The translations under genes were made by a program, and so were the position numbers. Of a stretch of DNA of 8,903 nt, positions 1 to 5,709 are shown piece after piece. Each line of letters begins with the position of its first letter. The stretch's first letter is position 1. The stretch lies in assembly GCA_947178195.1 (NCBI GenBank), contig CAMWXM010000110.1, positions 1 to 8,903 on the forward strand, given 5' to 3'. Under the pieces are notes generated by a model. The model searched no databases and was not told the DNA's origin. It saw nothing but the letters and a program-made list of their open reading frames with translations. Origin of the DNA: an uncultured Ruminococcus sp. GTDB taxonomy: Bacteria; Bacillota; Clostridia; Oscillospirales; Ruminococcaceae.

Positions 1-150
1 GTTCAAAGTCAATAGATTTCGGATAATTTTGTATAAATTTATAAATTACAACGTAATTTATTGGTGATTATAATGAATAAAATTTCTTTAAATTTAATTT
101 TCGTAAATTGTGACATAATTTTTTTCACATGTAAACTAAAAAATTGCATA

Positions 151-179
151 TTGCCAATTGGTCATACCTATATTATAAT
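151..179 (+). promoter_or_regulatory. Sigma-A-like promoter facing the germination operon
   Basis: TTGCCA (151-156), a 17-base spacer and TATAAT (174-179). The -10 is perfect and the spacing ideal. It lies about 300 bases before the first gene to its right, so it would give a long leader if it drives gerKA. The palindrome CCAATTGG (154-161) overlaps its -35 and could be an operator. Germinant receptor operons are usually read by sigma-G, so a vegetative promoter here may have another role. Confidence 0.45.
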
Positions 180-200
180 CTATGTTTCCCAAAAAGTCAA
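172..200 (-). promoter_or_regulatory. Sigma-A-like promoter pointing out of the left edge
   Basis: Read on the minus strand: TTGACT (200-195), a 17-base spacer, then TATAAT (177-172). Five of six -35 bases and all -10 bases match consensus. Its -10 overlaps the -10 of the plus-strand promoter, so the two would compete for polymerase. It probably drives a leftward gene outside the window with a leader of more than 160 bases. The same 13 bases around this -35 recur at 5-17, which could be a second -35 whose -10 lies beyond the edge. Confidence 0.55.
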
Positions 201-427
201 TAGATAAAAACAGGTTTTGCAAAAAAAATTTATAATTCATTTATTTCAAATCTATTATAACCCATTAAACGGATTATGTAAAGCTTTTTTTTCATTTAAA
301 AAACATCTTTGTTGATTCTTAATAACTTTTCATTTGTTTGTACATTTTTTTTATCATTCTTTGTTATGTTCAATTTTCCGTTTTTATCTAAGAATGTATT
401 ATTTTTATTTCTTTGGTCAATAATAAC

Positions 428-455
428 TTTAAAGCGTATTATGCTTTGCTTTAAA
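428..455 (+). repeat. Perfect 8-bp inverted repeat near the gerKA ribosome binding site
   Basis: TTTAAAGC (428-435) pairs exactly with GCTTTAAA (448-455) around a 12-base loop. It ends 15 bases before the ribosome binding site. It could be a regulator-binding dyad or a hairpin in the leader mRNA. There is no T-run after it, so it is not a normal terminator. Confidence 0.5.
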
Positions 456-481
456 CAAAAAACATACCCGGGAGGAAGGTT

Positions 482-1948
482 ATGAAAAAAAATATAAATT
501 TTCTAAAAGATATTGCTATTATTCCAAGTCTTTCTGAAAGTATTCAAAAAATAAAAGACATTTCTCTGGAAAGTTCTGATGTTCTGATAAACGAGGTGAG
601 AATAGACGGCATGAAATGCTGTTTATTTTGCTGTGAAGGACTTGTTTCCACTTCTACCCTTACTGAGCTTATACTTCATCCTCTTATGGAGTTGAAGCTT
701 GAAAATCCAAGCGCCGAAAATCTGTTGAATCGTATAAACGATTGTATGCTGCTGTCAACTGACCGTCCTATGGTATACAATTATGGAGATTTTTTCCGAC
801 TTTTAAATTCCGGATTTGTAATTCTTGCAGCCGACGGAGCGGATTACATGCTTGCCTTTGGCGTTCAGGGCTATGACAAAAGAGGTATCGACGAGCCGTC
901 CGGTGAAAATAACCTTACAGGCTCTCACGAAGGCTTCGTGGAGACAATAAGGGTAAATATGTCTCTTATACGAAGAAAGCTCAAATCTCCGCTTCTTGTA
1001 CAGAAGCTGCTGGTAAAAGGAGAAACCAGCCAGACCGACATTTGTATCTGCTATCTGTCCGACCGTGTGCCCGAAGATTTCATAAAAAGAATAGAAAGCT
1101 CCCTTGATAAAATAGAGCTTGAATCCATTCTTTCCACCGGGTATGTACAGCCATTTCTCGAACCGAATAAAAGACTTCTTTTTTCATCGGCAGGCACTAC
1201 CGAGCGTCCTGACGTTTTATGTTCCAAGCTTATCGAAGGGAGAATAGCGGTACTTGTGGACGGAAGTCCCTATGCGCTTTTTATCCCCAAGCTCATAAGC
1301 GACAATTTCCAGACTCTTGACGACTATAATTTCAAGCCCTATTTCGGAACATTTCTGCGCTGGCTGAAATACGCCGCTTTTTATCTTTCGCTGCTGCTTC
1401 CGGCTCTTTATGTTGCTATTGCCATTCATCACCCGGAGCTGCTTAACAGTACTCTTTTAATGATACTTGCCGACGCCGAAGAAAACGCACCGTTTTCCAT
1501 CACAGCTGAAACAGTAGGCGTACTAATAATGTATGAAATAATAAAAGAAGCGGGACTGCGGCTGCCCAAAGCTATAGGCGGTGCAGTAAGCATTGTCGCC
1601 GGAATCATAATCGGAGACAGTGCCGTGGAATCGGGACTTATAAGTACTCCCCTGCTGACCGTGGCGGCAATATCGGTAATAAGCGGCTTTGTACTTCCCG
1701 ACCTTTCCCAGAGCACAGCGATCATGCGAATAATATTCGTTTTATGCGGAGGAATCTGGGGATTATTCGGAATAAGTCTCTGCGGAGCGGTATTCCTTTT
1801 TAATATATGTTCAACGGAAGATTACGGATTCCCATACACTGCGCCATTTTCGCCGTTTTTCAAAAAAGCGATGAAGGACACTATAGTAAGATCCGGATTC
1901 CGTAAAATGCAGAACAATAACTTTACTGTGGAGGAGCTTCATGAATAA
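482..1948 (+). CDS. gerKA: Spore germination receptor subunit A (GerA/GerKA family)
   Basis: Membrane subunit of a GerA-type germinant receptor, which sits in the spore inner membrane and triggers germination when nutrients are sensed. At 488 aa it is full length for the family. Visible family hallmarks are the N-terminal soluble region with GSHEGFVE and LIRRKL (about 147-167), TERPD at 240-244 followed by LIEGRIAVLVDGSP (250-263), a hydrophobic pair at about 296-330, the stretch from LPKAIGGAVSIV through AVESGLIS (361-388), and the C-terminal PYTAPFSPF (451-459). The start is supported by GGGAGGAAGG at 470-479, with about 6 bases between GGAGG and ATG. The family identity is clear. The exact paralogue (GerA, GerB or GerK) and the germinant cannot be told from sequence. 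The last 8 bases overlap the next gene, as expected for an A-B-C operon. Confidence 0.95.
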   Translation: MKKNINFLKDIAIIPSLSESIQKIKDISLESSDVLINEVRIDGMKCCLFCCEGLVSTSTLTELILHPLMELKLENPSAENLLNRINDCMLLSTDRPMVYNYGDFFRLLNSGFVILAADGADYMLAFGVQGYDKRGIDEPSGENNLTGSHEGFVETIRVNMSLIRRKLKSPLLVQKLLVKGETSQTDICICYLSDRVPEDFIKRIESSLDKIELESILSTGYVQPFLEPNKRLLFSSAGTTERPDVLCSKLIEGRIAVLVDGSPYALFIPKLISDNFQTLDDYNFKPYFGTFLRWLKYAAFYLSLLLPALYVAIAIHHPELLNSTLLMILADAEENAPFSITAETVGVLIMYEIIKEAGLRLPKAIGGAVSIVAGIIIGDSAVESGLISTPLLTVAAISVISGFVLPDLSQSTAIMRIIFVLCGGIWGLFGISLCGAVFLFNICSTEDYGFPYTAPFSPFFKKAMKDTIVRSGFRKMQNNNFTVEELHE

Positions 1949-2990
1949 TATCAAAGGCAAACAGCTTTTTTCCGTTTTAATATCCATAAGAATGTTTTCG
2001 ATAATCTGCTCTACCGACCCTTCCGATGCCGAACAGATGACAGGAGCGGCATTATCAATATTATTTCAGTTTTTAGCCGTAATTCCCATGCTGATAATTT
2101 ATAAGGACAAGTCCTTCAGTCTTAAAAGGGATATTATTTTCGGAAAATTCGGCAAACTGCTTTATGCTTTATTTTTTATTTTGTGGGGAGCATTTTCATT
2201 CAGCAATCTCTGGGAGGTAACAAAAAGCGTATATTTTCCCATAAAAAGCAGCTTTATCGCTGCCCTTATCCTTTCGGCGGTATGCGTTTATACTGCCTCC
2301 CTGGGCATAAGGGCAATGTCACGTGCCTCCGGCTTTATGTTGGGACTGATAGTATTTTCGCTGCTTATCATGATACTGGGCGCATACCCCAAAGCGGACC
2401 TTGCAAATTTTTCGCCAAACGCACATTTCAGCGGTATTATAAAATCTGCCGTCAAAGATTTCTGCCGTTCCGGCGAGCTGGTAATGATGTTTATTCTACT
2501 TGAATTTGTTCCCACGGGAAAGCGCAAAAGCATAACCGCATTTTTCACCGGAAAAATAATACTCACGGAAATAGTCGCAGTCATAGAAATAACCGTGCTG
2601 GGAAAAATAATGCGCATATCCGATTTTCCCTTTTTCTCAGCCGGAGCATTTTCACAGCCCATGAGCATACAGCGTGCAGATTCGTTATATATGATCCTGT
2701 TTACCATGCTCTGTGTAATGACGGTCACGACCCAGATAATATTAAGCACAACGATCATAGGAGAGCTTTTCCCCGAATTAAAATGTAAAACCCTTATCTC
2801 GGCAGTTTTAATGCTCGGAGCGTCGGCGGCTATAAATTATACCGGAATCGATCTTACAACGGTATCGGGAATTTTTATACTGCTTCTTGCGGTAGTAATG
2901 CCAATTACAATGGTTATAAGGAGAAAAATAAATGAAAATAAAAAAACTGATTTACATGCTGGCGCTTCTGCCGCTTCTCGTCGGATGTGA
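1941..2990 (+). CDS. gerKB: Spore germination receptor subunit B (GerKB family, APC-type membrane protein)
   Basis: Multi-pass membrane subunit of the germinant receptor, related to amino acid/polyamine/organocation permeases and thought to help recognise the germinant. The 349 aa are hydrophobic almost throughout, with about ten likely membrane segments. Family-like signatures include EFVPTGKRKS (188-197), the QRADSLYMILF segment (244-254) and a basic cytoplasmic tail (RRKINENKK, 327-335). The length is slightly below the usual 360-370 aa. The start at 1941 lies inside the end of gerKA (8-base overlap) and is preceded by GGAGG at 1930-1934, which points to translational coupling. The 3' end overlaps gerKC by 59 bases, an unusually long overlap that makes the last 20 residues share DNA with the lipoprotein signal peptide. 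Confidence 0.92.
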   Translation: MNNIKGKQLFSVLISIRMFSIICSTDPSDAEQMTGAALSILFQFLAVIPMLIIYKDKSFSLKRDIIFGKFGKLLYALFFILWGAFSFSNLWEVTKSVYFPIKSSFIAALILSAVCVYTASLGIRAMSRASGFMLGLIVFSLLIMILGAYPKADLANFSPNAHFSGIIKSAVKDFCRSGELVMMFILLEFVPTGKRKSITAFFTGKIILTEIVAVIEITVLGKIMRISDFPFFSAGAFSQPMSIQRADSLYMILFTMLCVMTVTTQIILSTTIIGELFPELKCKTLISAVLMLGASAAINYTGIDLTTVSGIFILLLAVVMPITMVIRRKINENKKTDLHAGASAASRRM

Positions 2991-3888
2991 CGAAAATCAG
3001 GAAGTACGAAGCAAATCATTCATAAAGGAGATCGGAGCCGATTACTCAGATTCTCAGCAAATTTCTCTCCGGCTCTTTGGAAGCGATGAGACGGTATCGG
3101 GAAGCGGTAAAACACTTTTTTCAGCCATAGGCAACTGCGAAAACAAGCAGAATAAAAGTCTTTTTTCCGGGCATCTGGAGGTTTTTGCGGTAAGTCCCGA
3201 AAACATGACCGATAACCTTATGACCCTTCTTGCCAACAATCGTATTTCTCCCTCCTGCTATGTTTTATGCGTACCCGAGGACGCTGCGGGATTTGTGGAA
3301 GAAAGCGGCGGCGAGCTTGCTGAGCTTATCGAAACTAACGGACGAAGCGGCATTATAGTTACAAAAAATATAAACGCAGTTATAAATGATTATCTTGAAG
3401 ATGACGGAAAATCTGCCGTTCCTGCTGTAAAGGACGGCAAGCTCACTATGGCAGTTACTGGTGAAAACGAGCTTATCGGGCTTCTTACCGAAGAGGAATC
3501 ACGGGGACTGTGCTGGCTTTGCGGCACTGTGGAGGATATTTATATCCCCCTTGAAACAAAAGATTTCAAGACGGATTTTTATGTAAGAAAAATCAATACC
3601 AGGATACGTGCAGAGCAATCGGGAGAAAAAATCAACATTATCATTGAAATAAAAATAAACGGAAATTCCCAGAACGACAGTATTGACACCGAAACGATAA
3701 AAAAGCATACTGCCGAACTGGTTTCTTCCCTTTGTTCCAGAACTATAGCTAAAACCGTGACTGGCATGAAAGCCGACCTTTTCGGCATAGAAAAAAGTAT
3801 AAGCGCAGCAAGAATAGATATCGGCAAAAACTGGGAAGAAACCATACCATACCTGAATTTTTATTACAAAATCAAAATTGCAGAATAA
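2932..3888 (+). CDS. gerKC: Spore germination receptor lipoprotein subunit C (GerKC family, short and divergent)
   Basis: Lipoprotein subunit of the germinant receptor, predicted to be anchored on the outer face of the spore inner membrane. The N-terminus has a basic KIKK start, a hydrophobic core and the lipobox LVGC, with Cys19 as the lipid-attachment residue. Weak GerC landmarks follow: SGSGKTLFSAI (56-66), SGHLEVFAV (79-87) and the C-terminal ADLFGIEKSI (281-290) with W301 in a NWEETIPYL segment. It has 318 aa, where many GerC proteins have 370-400, so parts appear shortened. The start at 2932 is preferred over Met9 because it has AAGGAG at 2918-2923 and supplies the positive n-region. 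The identification rests heavily on the A-B-C gene order, because the sequence is quite divergent. Confidence 0.85.
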   Translation: MKIKKLIYMLALLPLLVGCDENQEVRSKSFIKEIGADYSDSQQISLRLFGSDETVSGSGKTLFSAIGNCENKQNKSLFSGHLEVFAVSPENMTDNLMTLLANNRISPSCYVLCVPEDAAGFVEESGGELAELIETNGRSGIIVTKNINAVINDYLEDDGKSAVPAVKDGKLTMAVTGENELIGLLTEEESRGLCWLCGTVEDIYIPLETKDFKTDFYVRKINTRIRAEQSGEKINIIIEIKINGNSQNDSIDTETIKKHTAELVSSLCSRTIAKTVTGMKADLFGIEKSISAARIDIGKNWEETIPYLNFYYKIKIAE

Positions 3889-3891
3889 ATA

Positions 3892-3930
3892 CAGCGCCGC
3901 ACAGAGATAGTGCGGCGCTGCTTCAGTTTT
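3892..3930. terminator. Bidirectional terminator between the convergent operons
   Basis: CAGCGCCGCAC (3892-3902) pairs perfectly with GTGCGGCGCTG (3910-3920) around a 7-base loop. It lies between the stop of gerKC (+) and the stop of the Cache-like gene (-). A T-rich tail follows on the plus strand (TTTTATT) and on the minus strand (TATTTATT), so it probably serves both. Confidence 0.88.
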
Positions 3931-3931
3931 A

Positions 3932-4867
3932 TTAATTTTCAGGATTTTTCTTTTTATTTATATGAAGTATCTTATTCCGTATCGTAAGAGTAATAACAAA
4001 TGAAATAAGTATAGCTGCTGACAATATCCACTTTATAGTACCGTCTCTCGTTTCATATATTTCTTTGTAAGGCACATATCCTATTACTATTCCCATGGGT
4101 GTATCCGCATATTGAAGCATGACCTCTTCGCCACTTATTTCGCAGTCAAAATTTTTATTTTCTTCCGTATCATCAAAATCTTCTTCCAGCGAAAAAAACG
4201 ACGGCTTTCCCACCATATTGATGTTGGTATGACTTATATAGTTCAATTTTTCCTTATCTATCAGTGCAATACAGCCTGTTTTCAATATAGAGTTATAGTT
4301 GAACATTTTAGAAATATCGGAAAGCTCCAGAATATTTTCCACATTTTCCGAAGAAAATTCCACCTGGATTATCCCCTTTTCATCTAATCTTGAACATCCG
4401 GCAATAATTTTCGGGTTATCTGACTGCTTATCAAGGATAACATCAGAAAAGACAGTACCGCTCAGCGCCGGAGCAAATTCATCATAAATTTTCTGTTCTC
4501 CGCTTTCTGAGCCTGTGGTATATTCAATTTCATTCTCCGAGTTTATAATGCTTATCACTTCTGCGCCGGTTATCATTCTCAGCTCCTCAAGTGCAGTTTC
4601 GCTTTTCATCAAATCACTGTTCTGAGAGAAAATAAGTCCCAACGCTCTTGCCTTGGATTTATAGTCCTCGTATATCCGCTGATTGATATTGTCAAATTCC
4701 AGCTTGCGGCTGTCGATAGTTTCCGCTATATGATTAACACGGAATTCAAGCATTTCCGAAATTTTGCTTTTTTCGATAACGCCCATTGTATACCACGACA
4801 AAAACGCCATTGCCGCACAGGCAATGATAGTTACAATAACGACCGCTCTGTAAATTTTTCTTCTCAT
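3932..4867 (-). CDS. Two-pass membrane protein with an extracellular Cache-like sensor domain and no output domain
   Basis: The 311 aa have an N-terminal membrane segment (about 7-28), a helical linker (30-80), an extracellular domain (about 85-275) and a second membrane segment (about 280-297), ending in a short lysine-rich tail. The outer domain resembles double Cache sensors of kinases and chemoreceptors. GCIALIDKEK (198-207) followed by ISHTN and MVGK (211-221) is like the ligand-pocket lobe, and IGYVPYKEIYE (262-272) is like its end. No HAMP, kinase, GGDEF, phosphatase or methyl-accepting domain follows, and a strong terminator sits right after the stop. The start is set by AGGTGAG, which overlaps the stop of the repressor gene 4 bases upstream, so the two are probably translated together. 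The ligand is unknown. It may sequester a metabolite or signal through a partner. Function is inferred and fold assignment is moderate. Confidence 0.7.
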   Translation of the reverse strand: MRRKIYRAVVIVTIIACAAMAFLSWYTMGVIEKSKISEMLEFRVNHIAETIDSRKLEFDNINQRIYEDYKSKARALGLIFSQNSDLMKSETALEELRMITGAEVISIINSENEIEYTTGSESGEQKIYDEFAPALSGTVFSDVILDKQSDNPKIIAGCSRLDEKGIIQVEFSSENVENILELSDISKMFNYNSILKTGCIALIDKEKLNYISHTNINMVGKPSFFSLEEDFDDTEENKNFDCEISGEEVMLQYADTPMGIVIGYVPYKEIYETRDGTIKWILSAAILISFVITLTIRNKILHINKKKNPEN

Positions 4868-4871
4868 AAGC

Positions 4872-5234
4872 TCACCTGCTGAAATTTTTCAATTTTTCAA
4901 AGCTTTCATCACTTAAAATGTGTTCTATTTTACATGCGTCCTGTTCTGCTGTTTTTTCTGACACTCCGAGAATTTCAATAAAAAATCTTTTTATTGCCGT
5001 ATGACGTTCATAAACCGATTCGGCAAGCCTGCGTCCGCTTTCAGTAAAGCTTATATATCCGCCGCTGTCTATTTTAATATAATCGTTTTCTTTTAAAATC
5101 CCCATAGCCCTGCTGATACTCGGCTTTGAATATCCAAGCTCATTTGCAATATCTATCGAGCGTACGCTGCCTTTTTTTTCCAGTAATAATAATATTGTTT
5201 CAAGATAATCTTCTCTGGATTCTGTTTTATTCAT
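4872..5234 (-). CDS. Metal-dependent transcriptional repressor of the DtxR/MntR family (short form)
   Basis: DNA-binding repressor that uses Mn(II) or Fe(II) as corepressor to control metal-uptake genes. The 120 aa contain a winged helix-turn-helix (about 10-66; IDIANELGYSKPSISRAM is the recognition region) and the metal-binding dimerisation helices (67-110). There is no SH3-like third domain, as in MntR. Candidate metal ligands by alignment with MntR and DtxR are Asp9, Glu12, His78, Cys101, Glu104 and His105. Asp9 is MntR-like, while Cys101 matches the DtxR/IdeR cysteine, so metal preference is ambiguous. The start has AGGTGA six bases upstream. It is first in an operon with the Cache-like gene. 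No feoAB or mntH transporter is visible in the window. Confidence 0.88.
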   Translation of the reverse strand: MNKTESREDYLETILLLLEKKGSVRSIDIANELGYSKPSISRAMGILKENDYIKIDSGGYISFTESGRRLAESVYERHTAIKRFFIEILGVSEKTAEQDACKIEHILSDESFEKLKNFSR

Positions 5235-5258
5235 ACTTTATCACCTGTATACTTCCCG

Positions 5259-5286
5259 TATTCAATTATATTCAAATAGATATTCA
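5259..5286 (-). repeat. Three TATTCA repeats in the repressor leader
   Basis: On the plus strand TATTCA occurs at 5259-5264, 5269-5274 and 5281-5286, with spacings of 10 and 12 bases, close to one helical turn. They lie between the repressor promoter and its start codon, where an autoregulatory operator could be. In such AT-rich DNA they could be chance. Confidence 0.3.
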
Positions 5287-5315
5287 TCTGCCGCAGTTTC
5301 CCTGCCGACAATATT

Positions 5316-5344
5316 AGTATATCATTTTTTCACAATAAAATCAA
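5316..5344 (-). promoter_or_regulatory. Sigma-A-like promoter of the repressor operon
   Basis: Minus strand: TTGATT (5344-5339), a 17-base spacer, TATACT (5321-5316). It gives a leader of about 75 bases before the repressor start. Its -35 overlaps the base of the terminator hairpin of the upstream small gene, so the two units are packed end to end. Confidence 0.6.
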
Positions 5345-5379
5345 GGCAATACCGCACAAAAGTTGTACGGTATCGCCTT
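5343..5379 (-). terminator. Hairpin terminator of the 49-aa gene
   Basis: Plus-strand arms AAGGC / ATACCG / ACAA (5343-5359) pair with TTGT / CGGTAT / GCCTT (5363-5379), with a single mismatch between each block and a 3-base loop. On the minus strand it is followed by TTGATTTTATT, a broken T-run. The stop codon of the small gene lies in the stem. A run of eight T on the plus strand (5387-5394) would also make it work in that direction, although no plus-strand gene ends there. Confidence 0.65.
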
Positions 5380-5527
5380 AATCGTCTTTTTTTTCCAGTA
5401 AAGCTGAAAAAATCATCTCTGCGTCCTTGAGTGAAATATCAGCATCATTTTCCCTTGCTATTTCAACAAGCTCCCGTGGACTTTCCGCATTTTTGATTTT
5501 TTTAATAAGCTCTGATGTGATTTCCAT
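5378..5527 (-). CDS. 49-aa Nif11-leader-like small protein
   Basis: This short gene is easily missed. It begins with ATG at 5527, preceded by AGGAG five bases upstream, and ends with TAA at 5378. The protein is charged and helical (MEITSELIKKIKNAES, then PRELVEIARENDADISLKDAE), with no membrane segment and no cysteine. The pattern of a short helix, then ELVEIARENDADIS and a final helix, resembles the Nif11-type leader domain found on some peptide natural-product precursors and also as stand-alone 50-80 aa proteins in Clostridia. No double-glycine cleavage site, core peptide or modification enzyme is visible, so a precursor role is not supported. It has its own consensus promoter and terminator, so it appears to be a monocistronic unit. 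Coding status is fairly sure; family is tentative. Confidence 0.75.
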   Translation of the reverse strand: MEITSELIKKIKNAESPRELVEIARENDADISLKDAEMIFSALLEKKDD

Positions 5528-5566
5528 AATCTCTCCTATACCTATTTTAAAATAATCTGTTTTTTT

Positions 5567-5596
5567 ATTATATCATAATATGTAGTTTTTTGTCAA
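5567..5596 (-). promoter_or_regulatory. Near-perfect promoter of the 49-aa gene
   Basis: Minus strand: TTGACA (5596-5591), an 18-base spacer and TATAAT (5572-5567), with TG one base before the -10 (extended -10). All twelve hexamer bases match the sigma-A consensus. This is the strongest promoter in the window, which suggests the small protein is made in quantity unless it is repressed. Confidence 0.82.
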
Positions 5597-5641
5597 CCGC
5601 TGAAAAACATTATATTTTTTCATATTTTTTTGAATTTTGCA

Positions 5642-5670
5642 TTGCATTTTTCTAAAAATTGAGTTATAAT
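5642..5670 (+). promoter_or_regulatory. Sigma-A-like promoter of the aldolase gene
   Basis: TTGCAT (5642-5647), a 17-base spacer and TATAAT (5665-5670), giving a leader of about 33 bases. It is divergent from the promoter of the 49-aa gene, with the two -35 elements about 45 bases apart. Confidence 0.75.
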
Positions 5671-5709
5671 AATAATACAATACTAAAAATCATTTTAGGA
5701 GGACATATA

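Larger units (their letters stand above)
1..481. other. AT-rich gene-free leader region upstream of the germination operon
   Basis: No convincing coding sequence is seen on either strand. The longest candidate I traced by eye is a 25-codon minus-strand ORF starting near position 113, and it has no ribosome binding site. The stretch holds two divergent overlapping sigma-A-like promoters (151-200), an 8-bp palindrome, a 13-base direct repeat (5-17 and 193-205) and a perfect 8-bp inverted repeat (428-455) close to the gerKA ribosome binding site. I could not find a convincing sigma-G promoter, which is what a germinant receptor operon would be expected to use in the forespore. Confidence 0.6.

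Noticed and set aside
39..113. 25-codon minus-strand ORF near the left edge
   Set aside because: No ribosome binding site, composition typical of AT-rich noncoding DNA, and no recognisable product.
463..469. CATACCC as a sigma-G -10 element
   Set aside because: Transcription would start within or after the ribosome binding site of gerKA, and no -35 is found 17-18 bases upstream.
1217..2758. Open frames of 70-156 codons opposite or out of frame with the germination genes
   Set aside because: They are shadows of clearly coding gerKA and gerKB frames, have no ribosome binding sites, and resemble nothing known.
5378..5527. Reading the 49-aa gene as a lanthipeptide or other modified-peptide precursor
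   Set aside because: There is no double-glycine motif, no cysteine- or serine-rich core peptide and no modification or export gene in the window.
5659..5709. N-terminal extension of the aldolase from a TTG codon
   Set aside because: It begins inside the spacer and -10 of the promoter, has no ribosome binding site, and the added residues are not part of the aldolase family. ATG at 5710 has a strong AGGAGG.
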